Source: Panicum virgatum
Taxonomy: Eukaryota > Streptophyta > Magnoliopsida > Poales > Poaceae
DNA length: 64,000 nt
Assembly: GCF_016808335.1 (NCBI RefSeq)
Contig: NC_053139.1
Coordinates: 18,928,782-18,992,781 of the forward strand
Reading direction: 5' to 3'
Shown: positions 9,222 through 20,559 of the stretch, in pieces
Layout: the number at the start of each line of letters is the position of its first letter
How positions within the stretch are numbered: the first letter of the stretch is position 1
Position numbers and translations under genes: made by a program
Notes under the pieces: model-generated
The model's database searches: none
What the model saw: the letters and a program-made list of their open reading frames with translations, nothing else
What the model was told of the DNA's origin: nothing

Positions 9222-11332
9222 AACATGGAATAATCATTATGATATATATGATTTTCTGGGGGTACCATATACGTAATAATCAAACAAAAAAAATTGGTTT
9301 TGGCACCTTTGCCGTGTGCAAAAACCATGTCACACGGCAAAGGTGCCAATCTTTGCCGTGTGCAAAAACCATGGCACACGGCAAAGATTTGAACTTTGCC
9401 GTGTGCCACGTCTGCAGGGCACACGGCAAATATTTGGCCACGTCATCGTTCCTGGCTGGCTACTTTATTTTGTCGTGAGTCGAGAGTGGCACACGGCAAA
9501 CCATTTGCCGTGTGTCCGATATATAGCACACGGCAAAGGCCGGTTTTGCCGATGCCTGGTTGCCATGTGCGCTTTGCCGTGTGCGGCACACGGCAAAGGG
9601 TTTGCCGTGGGCTTTTGGGGCTTTACCGTGTGCCCTTGGCACACGGCAAAGGGGGCGTCTCCCGTAGTGCATCTACTTCCTCTTCAAAACTGTTGTCTAC
9701 GCCTACAAGCTGTGCAAGGATGAGGATCGGTATCAGATGGCGCCGCCTACCATAGTTGGTCGTGTCTATCCTTTCACCCATAAAGGGCATGGGTTCCTCT
9801 CATATCTTGGTGGTGGGGTCGTATGCTTCGTCTGGAACGGCCTGAAGCTCCCTCGCTACGAGAAACCGGTAATTCGTCGTGTGCCTAAGAGTTCGCCGTG
9901 CTCAAATCATCGGGCACACGGCGAAGAGAGCCTTTGCCGTGGGCCAAATACAGAACACACGGTCAAAATAAAGCTCACGGCGAAAGCAGGCTTCGTCGTG
10001 TGCTCTAACCTCAGCACACGGCGAAAGCAGGCTTCGCCGTGTGCTCTAACCTTAGCACACGGCGAAACAATTTCTTTGCCATGTGCCAAAGACCGGCACA
10101 CGGCAAAGATAGCGCCACGTGGCCCGACATTCACGGCTGGTCAACGCCGTCATATTTTGCCGTGTGCCTCCGTTAGGCACACGGCGGATCGACCTCTTTG
10201 CCGTGTGACACATGGAGGCACACGGCAAATATAGCGCCACGTGGCCCGGCGTTAACGGTCGGTTGACGCCGTCATATTTTGCCATGTGCCCCCGTTAGGC
10301 ACACGGCGAATCGACCTCTTTGCCGTGTGCCACATGGAGGCACACGACAAATATTAAAGTTTGTCGTGTGCCACTACCTTGGCACACGGCAAAATAAACA
10401 AAATGCTACGAACTTACTAACAATCGAACTTGTGGCTTAGAGTTTTATAAATTCCATAAAATCGAAACGTAGTCTGAAAATTTTTGAAATTTGTCAAGCG
10501 GTCATAATATCATGCAAGGAGGCTATGGTAAAATTTTCATTGCATTTCTCATTTTTTTGACAAACAATGCTTAACAAACTTGAGTTTCTCCGAAAAAGAT
10601 CTATATAGTTTCTAAGAATGCAGTTACATCTGTACGCGAAATGATGTTCAAATTATAATTTGTGTTCCAAATTTTTTCTATAGACAATAAACCACATGAA
10701 GTAGTTCATGTCCAATTATGGCAATTTTTTGGACTTGTTTGCCATTTTTTGAATTTTTTAGTAATATTAGAATTTAGGTGAAAATAATGAAATTGAGCTA
10801 TGTATGCATAAAATAATGAAAAATTTCCAAAGAAGCATTTCATATGCAATGTTTTGAGAGTTTGGTAATATTTTTCAATATACATTTCATTAAATTTAGT
10901 GAAACATGTTTTAAAAACAAATTAGTTGACTACATGAAATAACAGAAATTCATTTTCCTGTAGTTGCCGTGTGTTCAGGTTTAGGCACACGGCGAAATTA
11001 ATATCTTTGCCGTGTGCTAAGATCTGTGGCACACGGCAAAGATGAATTTCAAAATAAAAAAAGAAAAAAAATCTTTGCCGTGTGTCCTAGATCGGGCACA
11101 CGGCGAACTCCCCCGCACTTATTAGCTCTGGGGCTCACTCTCGCTCTCTCTCTCTCTCAGCTCTCTCTCACTCTCTCGCTTACTCGCTCCCCACCGCCGC
11201 GCCGGACGCCCCGCCTCGCCGCCACCCCTGCGCGCCGGCCCGGCCCCGCCCCGCCGCTGCTGCGTGGCGCGCAGCGCCGTCCCCCAACTACCCCGCCCCT
11301 CTAACCCGGCGCCGCGCCGCCACCGCCTGCCC
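9222..11332 (-). repeat. Right arm of the 2-kb inverted duplication
   Basis: Reverse complement of 3447-5473 with scattered differences. The arms are separated by about 3.7 kb that contains the rest of the CACTA element and the 5' exon and promoter of the broken gene. Confidence 0.85.
9670..9853 (+). pseudogene. Inverted second copy of the middle exon piece
   Basis: 184 bp, about 96% identical to 4847-5030 and in opposite orientation. Differences include Cys to Phe, Arg-Pro to Tyr-Pro, Glu to Lys, Ser to Phe and Ile to Asn in the encoded peptide. Most are C-to-T or G-to-A changes. The copy at 4847-5030 is in phase with the 5' exon and shares the target duplication, so this one is the derived copy. 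The frame is open but has no start or promoter of its own. Confidence 0.75.
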
Positions 11333-12138
11333 CTAAAAATAATTTTTTATTTTATTCCAAAAAATTATTTAAATTTTTAAATATAGTAAAACAAACTAAA
11401 AGAAAATGAAACTTCGACACTATGATTATTGTGACCTATAGATACAGAAAAAATATGTCAAATATATATTTCAGTGCATATAAAGGTTAATATTGTGGAA
11501 ACTTGAAAATATGACTTGAGTTATATATAGTCATAGCCATATATAAGGCACAACTAGCAAATGATCTTGTGATACTAAACAATCTTAAATGAATAATGTA
11601 TAAACTATAAAATTTTAGATCTTACCACAAAAATTTTATTATGTAACTAATCTACATTCTACAAACTTTATTATGTAACTAATCTACATTCTACAAATTT
11701 TATTATGTAACTAATCTACATTCTACATCTGAGGTTTTTTTAAAAACAAATCAAAACTTGTAGATGTTAAAACTAGAGAACTTATAATAATTTTAAGAAT
11801 AACTAAATGACCTTAAATAAAAAAGTTATCAACTACAAAGTTTTAGACCTTGTCAAGCTCTACAATTTTGGTGTAAAGTTTGTTTTCACCCAAGATCATA
11901 TGAAAAAATTATGAATTTTTTTACGTGAAAACACTTTTAGAGGCAGGTCATGGCATCACCCGTCCCTAAATATGGTGGCTATTTATAGGGACGGGTGAAG
12001 CAATCACCCGCCTCTAGAAAATGCATTTTCGGGGACAGGTCAACTGCTACAGTAGGTCTGCTCCATTTCTAGAAGCGGGTTACATTTTGACCCGTCCGTA
12101 AAAAAAATGGGTCCATCCTACAAATCGTTTTTATAGTG
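11333..12138. mobile_element. Right end of a second CACTA family
   Basis: Read on minus from 12138, the terminus is CACTATAAAAACGATTTG. Subterminal motifs are of a different type: GACGGGTGA / TCACCCGTC and GGCGGGT at 11940-12110. The left part is cut where the inverted-duplication arm stops. A 37-bp unit (TTATGTAACTAATCTACATT) occurs three times at about 11637-11726. No gene. Confidence 0.65.
11637..11726. repeat. Minisatellite, three copies of a 37-bp or slightly shorter unit
   Basis: Three near-identical head-to-tail copies, each containing TATGTAACTAATCTACATTC, inside AT-rich transposon sequence. Confidence 0.8.
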
Positions 12139-12540
12139 GTGAAAGAAGAGAAAAAAGTTGTCCATACAAAGATTGCTTATACTTTTCATCAAGGTAGTGC
12201 ATACAAAAAAAAGGAACATGTGTAGATCGAAACAACATCAGCAAATTTATTGCACGGCCAGATGAGGTGGCACAATCTGGAATTCTCGATCAACCGATTG
12301 AAGCTCCACGCCTATCCTTATATCACATTGAATAAACGGTAATGCTAAGGATGTGATGTCCAACCGATCGGACGCCCCATCCACCTTGCCACTGCCCCCT
12401 TCTCTTTCCTTCCACTGCCCGTGACCTGCTCGCGCTCCCCGCTGCAGCGGGCTCGCTCCCCCTCCCCCTCCACACGAATGGCGCGGCGGCGGTGCCACGC
12501 GCGCGGCAGCGCTCCCCAAGAGCTCTGCCTGGCCTACGGT
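12139..12540. other. Spacer between two CACTA elements
   Basis: AT-rich at first, then C-rich. The only frames are short and compositional. Nothing identifiable. Confidence 0.5.
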
Positions 12541-13365
12541 CACTACTATAGAAATCTTAACCGAGGCGGGCAAAAACGATTAATCGAGGTGTTTTTTGCA
12601 ACCGCCTTAGACCTAAGGTTGCCTGCCCACCTTAGTTAATTAAATAGAAAAAAACAAACAAATAGAAAGCCTGTGGATAGGCCCACCAAATCCATCCATG
12701 GGCCCGCTGAGCCCATCCGCCGCCGGGGAAGGCCGGATCTGACCCCTGCTCGCCGGATGCAGTATCCAGAGCACCGGATCCAGCCCGTGGAGGAGGAGGG
12801 CGCGTCGGGCTGCATCGGGGCAATGTCGCCGCGCCGCCGCTGCCAGAGGGAGAGAGGGCGCCACCGCTCCGAGCCGAGGCGTCGTTGCTCCCGTGGCCTC
12901 ACGCCGCTGTCCGTGCAGTCGCGCGCTGCTGCAACTTCATGCCGATGGGGTAAGAGCGCCGCTGCCATTGAGGTACAGGAGGGGCACCGATCGGTGGGGG
13001 AGGGACGACGGCGCGACGTCCCCAGTGTGGAGAGAGAGAGAGAGAGAGGAGGGAGGGGGCACGGGATGCGAAGTGAGGGAGGGGGCAGCGCGGGATGGGG
13101 AGGGGTGGTGGTGGGTTAGGGTTTTGTTAGATAGTCGAGTGAGGTAGTGGGCTGCTGACTGGTTGTGGGTTGGGCCTGATTTTCTGAAGTGGTGGACGCC
13201 TTATGCATGTCTGCCTCCATAAATGATTAACTGAGGTGGGTATTTTAACCGCCTCGGTAAATAAAACAACCGTCTCGGTTAATCAATTTTGCGAGGCAGT
13301 TGACTATGACCGCCTCGGTTAATAAAAATGCCCGCCTCGGTTAATCGCCGGCATTAACTAAGGCA
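12541..13365. mobile_element. Third CACTA family, right terminus missing
   Basis: Begins CACTACTATAGAAATC at 12541. Subterminal motifs of the CCGCCTCGGTTAAT / ATTAACCGAGGCGG type lie at 12558-12605 and in a cluster at 13220-13350. The expected mirror-image end (TAGTAGTG) is absent; sequence after about 13365 is unrelated. The middle is GC-rich with a GA microsatellite at 13029-13049 and no supportable gene. Confidence 0.6.
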
Positions 13366-14405
13366 GTAACCCTTGGCCGCGCTGCACTCTAGCTCCTCCT
13401 CCTTCCACTGCCGGCAGTCCCGCTCTGCCCCAGCTACAGTGTTGCCGGTGCCTCGTGTGCCGCCACTAGGCGCACTTCCTCCGCACCGACGACCCGATTG
13501 GGGCAGCGGAGCTCGCGCAGCGGAGCACGCTCGCCTGGGGACGAGTGGAGCTCGTGCGTGGCAGCCAGGGGTAGTGCTCCCCGTGCCTAGGGGCAGAGCT
13601 CGCCGGCGGAGCCCCACACTGGCCGATGGAGGAGCTCCGGGCTGCGTCCATAGCAGCCAATAGGCAGGTTTTGGTGCATTGTTGCAAGCGTATGATACAC
13701 GTGTTTAAGATGTTTCAGAAGAATGTTGTAAGTGTTTCATATGGATGTTGTAAAAGTAGATCTAGATGTTGCAACGTTGCATATGCTTCACAGAGTTGTT
13801 GCAAGTGTTTAATCCGAATATTACACTTTCTTTGAGATGTTTCATGTGGATTTTAAATATTCTATGAAGCATGAAACAAATGTTGCGGCGGGTTGTTTTG
13901 CTCATCATCAACGGATGGCTAACAATAATTTTTCAACATGTTTTTTATGTCGCAAACGCTAATTTTCGATGTTGCAAATGTTTCAAATAAATATTGCAAC
14001 AGTATGCTCAAGTGTTTCATTTGATCCGGTAATGTTGTCTGCAACATCAGATAATGTTATGGCGGAAATTTTCACTCTGCTGGTACCGTCCGATGGCAGC
14101 GCCCAGATTGGACGTCTGGGCGCTAGCAGTTCCGTTGAATAAATATTGCATAGAAGAATCTGAAGTACTCAAACCAGTGATTTTCAGCAACTCTGCAAGT
14201 AATATATTTATAAAATCCAGGGGATTTTCAGCAACGAACTCAGCCGACTAGCAGCGATCGACCACGCCGCCCGGCCGCCATGGGCACTCGTAGTCCCGGC
14301 CAAGAGCAATGACGCTCGGTATGTACTTGTTGCGAACGAAGAGCAGCGCCGCCTACGCCACATGCCCACACCGACAAGCATCGTTTGTCGGCAAGATATA
14401 GGAAG
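13366..14405. repeat. Degenerate TTGCAA / TGTTTCA interspersed repeat
   Basis: The first 270 bp are GC-rich without a gene. From about 13665 to 14045 the words TTGTTGCAAG, GTGTTTCAT and GATGTTGCAA recur every 20-40 bp. A perfect 10-bp stem (AGCGCCCAGA / TCTGGGCGCT) with a 7-nt loop lies at 14098-14124. This looks like an old dispersed repeat of unknown class, perhaps a Mutator-like derivative. Confidence 0.45.
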
Positions 14406-14425
14406 ATAGACTTGGACCTTTGATG

Positions 14426-14438
14426 TGGTATCGGAGCC
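14426..14438 (+). promoter_or_regulatory. Primer binding site of the Copia element
   Basis: TGGTATCGGAGCC, one mismatch in its core from the usual TGGTATCAGAGC complementary to the 3' end of initiator tRNA-Met. It lies 4 bp after the LTR remnant. Confidence 0.7.
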
Positions 14439-14482
14439 GAGGTCACCATTTAATCAAGGCTTAACATCCTTCGGTGTCAACA

Positions 14483-16703
14483 ATGGCTCAAATTGTGTTC
14501 AATTACGTTGGGGGAAAACCACCTATGTTTGATGGCACATGTTATGACCATTGGAAGAGAAAAATGAAGATGCGTTTAAGCACAATGAACAAGAAGGTGT
14601 GGGAAGTCACCGAAAAAGATTATGTCATTCTTGATGAAGAGAATCAATCACCAAAAGATCAAGAAAATGAGCAATGCAACTCAATGGCTCTCAACACCTT
14701 ATACAATGCACTTGATACAAAGGTGTTTGAGCAAATCAAGGGCAAGTGAAGTTTGGCAAAGGTTGCAAGATACATATGAGGGCACACCGGCCGTTAAGAG
14801 TGCTAAGCTATATATCCTCAAGGACAAGTTGACAAGCTTCAAGATGAAGGAAGAAGAAAGTGTGCCAGAAAGGTTCTATAGGATACAAGTAATTGTGAAT
14901 GATTTGAAGGCCTTGGGAGAGAAAGTGAATAATGATGATGTGTCCCACCGGTTCCTCATGTGCTTACCTCCAAGATTTGACACATTGAGAACAATCTTCA
15001 TAAGAGAAGGATTGAAGGATCTCACCCCTAACCAAGTACTAGGTGATGTGATGCAACAAGAAACATACCGTGTGGAAAGGGAAGGGGGAGAGCAAGAAGA
15101 AGAGAAGAAGAAGACATTGGCATTCAAAGCCAAATCAAGCAAGAGCAAGGGCCAGACCAAACGAGAGCAAACAAGTGATGATGAAGATGATGGTGACATT
15201 AATGATGAAACCATGGCTCTCTTTATGCGCAAGTTTGGCAAATTCATGAAGAAAAAAGGCTATGGGGCTAGAAAGAGAAGAGACAACTTCAATGGAAAAA
15301 ACCGTGTGAGAAGATGCTACAATTGCAAAACCAAATATCACCTCATGGCGGATTGTCCCTATGATACAAATAGTGATAGTGATTAGGAAGAGAAGAAGAG
15401 GGAAAAGAAAGATAAGAAGGACAAGAAAGAAAAGAAATTGAGCTTAAAGAATAGCAAGAAAGGTGGTGGCTATGTAGTGACTTTGGGATAGTGATGCCTC
15501 TTCGGATAGTGATGATGACAACACAAGGAAGAAGGCAATTGCAAGCTTAGCTATCAACACCAAGAAACCATCCATCTTTGACACACCACCGCACACATGT
15601 CTTATGGCCAAAGATGATGATGAAGGAAGTGGCGAAGAAAGTGATGATGAGGAGTACTCAAAGGAAGAACTCATGGATATGTTGGAGCAACTCAACACTT
15701 GCTTCACAACAAAAAGAAAGGAGTGCTAGGCATTGAACAAGAAAGTGAAAGACCTTGAAGAATCATTTGATCAACTCAATGCCACTCATGAGAAGACATT
15801 AGAAGCCAATGAGAAGCTAAGCAATGCAAACATCAAGCTTGAGAAGTCAATTGATCAAGACAAAGTGAAGCATGACACTCTAGTGGAAGACCATGATGAT
15901 CTCAAGAGTGCTCATATCAAGCTTGAGAAGGCCCACGAGAAGCTAAAGGATGATTACTTCAAGCTAGAGAAGGCTCACTCCTCACTCATGGGACACAACA
16001 AGGAGGAGGTAAAGGCAAAGGTGACATGTGATGTTGGCTCAACATGTGATTTAATTAATGAATCTTTCTTTGAGCCAATTGTTATTGCACAAGCTAACCC
16101 CTCTTATAGCTCTTCAACGTCTACTCTACCCCTGGATGATGGTTTCACTTGTGATGCCACACTCATGGTGGAAAATGAGAACCTCAAGAAGGAGGTGGAG
16201 GAGCTCAATCACGCCTTAGGCAAGGCCTATAGTGATGAGGACCGCTTGCTTAGGTGCTTGGGTAGCCAAAGGTTCTCCCTTAACAAGGAGGGACTTGGCT
16301 ATACCCCCAAGAAGGGCAAGGCGGCCTTTGACTCTCACAAGAGCAATTTTGTGAGGAACAAGGGTCTCTTTTGCTATAGATGCAAGCGAGTTGGTCACAA
16401 AGAGCAACTATGCCATAACAAGAACAAGAGCAACTATGCCATAACAAGAACAAGAACAAGAAGAATGTATCCTTTGGCATCCAATTTGATTCTTGTTATA
16501 TGCTTACTAAGGGTATCAATGGTGTAAAGGCTAAGTTCATTGGTACACCTAAGGAGGGCTCAAAGAAGAAAGCCATTTGGATACCAAAGACCTTAGTTTC
16601 TAACTTGCAAGGACCCAAACAAACCTGGGTACCAAAAAAAAAGTTGATATCTTTTGTAGGTACCATGGCATTGGAGACTTGGCTCAATTTGGTGTTCACC
16701 TAG
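14483..16703 (+). pseudogene. Copia gag with frameshift and stops, zinc knuckles and coiled coil
   Basis: ATG at 14483 opens a Copia-type gag (UBN2-like). After about 89 codons the frame shifts near 14745 and continues through KLYILKDKLTSFKM to a CCHC knuckle, CYNCKTKYHLMADC, at about 15318. A stop at 15385 and further stops near 15490 and 15728 follow. The next part (15733-16440) is acidic and strongly coiled-coil (KLEKAHEKLKDDYFKLEKAH), then a second knuckle, CYRCKRVGHKEQLC. The tail resembles the KAIWIPKT / WVPKK region of plant Copia polyproteins. Long gags with coiled coils are typical of Sireviruses. Pol is absent, so the element depended on others. Confidence 0.8.
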
Positions 16704-18285
16704 TTCATCATATGATTGAGTCAAGCAAGTTGGAGTTGATTGATCATCATCCCAATGCCGAGATCATCACTAGTGCTACATGAATTGAAAGCCCATCCTC
16801 TCAACTGGTTCTCCTCATCACATCATATGGGTGAAGAATGAAGCTAAATTGTTGATAACTGATCTTCACCACGCAACTATTTGATCTCCGTGGCATGTCT
16901 CTACACCAACAAAGCGAAGGTATCATTGGTTGGCATGTGCATTCATACTTGCTAGGACATACCTAGAACATATAGACATATTCATTAGGCTCATAACATG
17001 GAAATTAAAATGCTTTTGAGTTCATATGTGACCACTATTGTTTGTATGTTTGAAATGATCTAGGGGTGTCATATGACTTGTTGATGAGCTTGTGAACCTA
17101 GCATTTAATCTAGAAAATGAGCATGGAAAGTTTAAGTTAACATTGTCAAGATAACCCTTCTAGTGAGGTGTGAAGAAGCTTTCCAATGGACAAACCAAGT
17201 TAAATTAACTAGTGCAAGTGATCTAGATTGAATCATAGCATGGATGCTAATGAAAACAATCTAGTTCAAGATGAAGACCTCAAATGATGCATTCAAGTGG
17301 TGTTGGGCCAATAAACATGTGTTCCATCCGATTAATATTGGCCTACACCAAGGACTTGCAAGTAATCACAAGTGGGATTGGTCCTAATTTCAAGATGAAT
17401 CCTCAAAGAGAAGACAAGCACAAGAGCTCAAGAGTCAACATCCACTCCTAATGCACCTTTGTCATGGGAGCATACCTTTTATGGAAATTGATGACAAAGG
17501 GGGAGAAGTTTGATCACAAAGATACAAAAGGAGAAGACAAGTCCAAGATATCAAGTGAAGATCTTGTAATTGGACAAGGTACGCAATGAACCATCATAGG
17601 CCAATGATGGGAGAGCGTATAGGCCAAGAAGAGGAGCATCCAACAAGATCAAAGGATTGAAGATCTAGATTGTTGGAAGCAAAGCAAAAAGGGGGAGCAA
17701 GCTCATTAACATGATTGATTGCATCTGGTTGTGCATACATATGTTTGCTTGCATTGTTAACTCTTAATTAAAATTTGCATTCTTTCTAATTCTAGTGGTA
17801 TTAGGAGCCTTCTTGCTTGTATGATGCATGCTAAGCTAAGATTTGAATGATGATTTGATCAACTAGCATGAATAGGAGTAACTAGACTTTGTGTTTTCAC
17901 AAGCAGTATTAGGAGCTATTTCATATAAATGTTGATCTCATAAATGTCTTCTAAGTATTTGATGTCTAGTTGCTCAAATGGTGCTAAGGAAGGTTTAATT
18001 TTGGTGCACTCCAATGATTATCACGCTTCAAAGGTCCACACTTAAACCTTAGCATCATTTGGTAGTAGTAGTTCTCCCAAAATTTCATATTCATACATAT
18101 GTGCAAAATATTCCAAACTTATCTAGCACATATGTAGGGGGAGTTAATACTACCAAATCGGATTTGCATAACTTGTTTAACTCTTTTCAATCATGCAATA
18201 TCGATTGAACAAGGGATGCAAAGCCAACAAGCTTAATTTTATATCTTTGTGATGGGTTGTCATCAATTACCAAAAAGGAGGAGAA
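16704..18285. other. Non-coding interior of the Copia element
   Basis: AT-rich, no protein frame of note. It ends in the purine-rich tract CAAAAAGGAGGAGAA immediately before the 3' LTR. Confidence 0.6.
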
Positions 18286-20220
18286 TGAAAGCCCAAGTTT
18301 GGTTTTGGTGATTGATGAAACCTAGTGATCTAACTATTTGCTTAAGTGTGTATTAAGAAATAGGTTGGATCACACCAATGGAGCAAGGTGGCTACATGAC
18401 ATGATGATGACCAATGTAAGAAAGCCACAAGTGCTGATCAAAGGTGGATATGGTGTATGCCACAAGATGATCAAGCTCCATGCATTGGAAGGAGAAGAGA
18501 TGCAAAGGTGCAAAGCAATTTGGGCTCAAGGCAAAGGTATATTTGATAGGAGCCATTTTATTTTGGTGATCAAAGACATGATAGAGCATGTGATCACATC
18601 ATAGGATAGATAGCCGTACTATGAAGAGGGGAGCTTCATTGGTTTGGTTGATCTAGTGCCACTAGTTGTTGATCATATGCATTGCATGAGTAGGGCACGA
18701 TAGAACCTTTGCAAAACCCTTCTCTAGTCTTCATCTCGGTGCTGCAAGTGTGCTACAATGTGTTGGAGATGAAGCATGAAGCAAAGGAAGAAGATTGGAT
18801 TGAAAAGGAATCAATTGGACTTCATTTCATACCTTCGGACGCTGGTGCGCGAGGCACCGGATGCACAGGTGGTGCGTCCGGTTAGTTGTCAGACAGTGCG
18901 TGGAGCCAACCCTTGCGTCGGACGCTGGGCGCGCATCCGATGCAGCGATCAGGCGCGTCCGGTGCAAATCTGTGCTCTCAGCGAGCTCTCTGGATCGTGC
19001 GGATGCAGGGCGTCGTACGCTGGGCGTGCGTCCGGTGCTACGTCCGGTGTGATGCGGTTGTAGCCGTTGGGCAGCGCATCGGACGATGGTCGAGCGCGTC
19101 CGATGCAAGTGTCGGATGTGGGCCGCACGTCCGGTGCAATGTGAAGAGCACGGGTCAAGTTTACCGTTGAAGATCTGATGGCTCGTATTCAAAGCAGAGG
19201 GACGTGTGGACGACCCAGGATGACCGGACGTTGAGCACGCATCCGGAGCAACGCAGCTGGCGCGTCCGGTGCGACGCAAAAATGAGGGTAACAGTTGGAT
19301 TTGAGTGTGGGGTTATAAATAGACCCCTTGGCCAGCTTAGGTTCTAACTCTTGCATCTCTAGCACCTTGAATCATTCCATACTCTTTTTGAGAGCTCAAG
19401 CAACCCTCCCTCTCATCTCTCTTGCTCATGTGATTGGATTCCTTTGAGAGATTGAGAGCTAGCTAGTGCATTTGCATTGTGATTGACATTCTAGTGGCAC
19501 TAGCTCACCACACTCGTGGAGTTCTTGTTACTCTTGGCACTTGCCGATGCCTAGACGGCTTGGAGGTGTGGTGGTGGCGTTTGGAGGAGTTGGTGATTGT
19601 CTCCATCCTCGCCAAGTGATTTGTGAGGGGTGTTTGCACCTACCCCGCGAGGAGCTCGCGATTGGTGACTCTATTGGATTGCTCGTGTCAAGGAGTTACT
19701 CTTACTTGCGGTGTGGTTCTTGTGGCGTCCATTTGTTGGACTCGGTGTGTCATACCGATTAGCCACCGAACTCACGAAGTGTTGAGTCGACACAACGGGG
19801 ACTAGCGTGCCGGCAAGCACATGAACCTCGGGATAAATCTTTGTGTATTTCTTGTCCCGGGATTTCATTGTGGATATTGATTGGTCTCTATCTCTTGCCG
19901 GTTGGGGTAACTTCTCTCTACCCTTGTATTTACATTGTGTAGTTTATCTTGTGTAGAGTAGTTGCTTAGCTAGTTTAATTGTTGTTCTAGGTTCTTTGTC
20001 TTGCTAGATCAACTTAGGAGTAACTAGAACAACCTAGCTAGTTTGTGTGCTCTAGTGATCATAAGATTCTAGACTTGTATTGATTAGGTGGCTTACATAA
20101 CTAGTTAGAGCTAGGCAAATTTGCTTTTCGCTTAGTTATTTACTAACTAGTTTTCTAGTGAGCTTGAAGGTTTTAAATTAGGCTATTCACCCCCCTCTAG
20201 CCATAGACTTGGACCTTTCA
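18286..20220 (+). repeat. 3' LTR of the Copia element, 1,935 bp
   Basis: Starts TGAAAGCCCAAGTTTGG after the polypurine tract and ends ...GACTTGGACCTTTCA. It contains a CpG-rich stretch at 18835-19280 made of variants of GCGTCCGGTGC, then a TATA-like TTATAAATAGACCC at 19311 that could drive transcription. The typical CACCCCCCTCTAG motif lies near the 3' end. Confidence 0.8.
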
Positions 20221-20559
20221 GTTTCTTCCGTTGGTTTCGCGACTTCATGGGGAACGTTTTGAAAGTGCTCTTCTCACCTAGTTGAGTAGGCATCTTTCCT
20301 TGAACCTTTTCTTCTACCCCATAGAAGTTGAGGGTTCTTTTCCAGTCTGCTAGCCCGTGAATTTCTCGTGTCAGTCTACTCGTCTTCTTGACAGCTTTTG
20401 CTCTTGGTATCCCTCTGGCTCTGTGTTCTCTGAGCACCCAACCTTCTCCATAGGCTCGTGGATATCAGTTTTCGTGTGAGTTTGCTGCTTGGGGTTGAAT
20501 CTAGGACAGCGGCCAATATTTCTGAAAAGAAATTTGAGACTCCCATTAACCCCCTCTGG
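20221..20559. other. Unassigned spacer
   Basis: Between the Copia LTR and the LINE remnant. It might be the upstream part of the decayed LINE, but no conserved frame can be followed. Confidence 0.4.

Larger units (their letters stand above)
9134..11332. mobile_element. CACTA-derived block carrying a captured copy of the neighbouring exon
   Basis: It starts with CACTACGGGAAACCGG, the intact version of the degenerate end seen at 4846. After about 85 bp the sequence becomes the inverse of the left arm (5473 down to 3447). It therefore holds a copy of the other CACTA end (stops at TAGTG, 9669), the exon piece (9670-9853) and the degenerate CACTA end again (from 9854). Homology to the left arm stops near 11332 in the GC-rich part. 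No matching right terminus was found, so the block is probably truncated by the following element. Confidence 0.65.
14406..20220 (+). mobile_element. Copia (Sirevirus-like) gag-only element with almost no 5' LTR
   Basis: The primer binding site TGGTATCGGAGCC at 14426 (compatible with initiator tRNA-Met) is preceded by only about 16 bp that match the end of the 3' LTR (AGACTTGGACCTTT). The interior has gag fragments but no protease, integrase or reverse transcriptase frame. A purine tract at 18271-18285 precedes the 3' LTR. Truncation of the 5' LTR means the copy lacks its own promoter and cannot be dated by LTR comparison. Confidence 0.8.
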
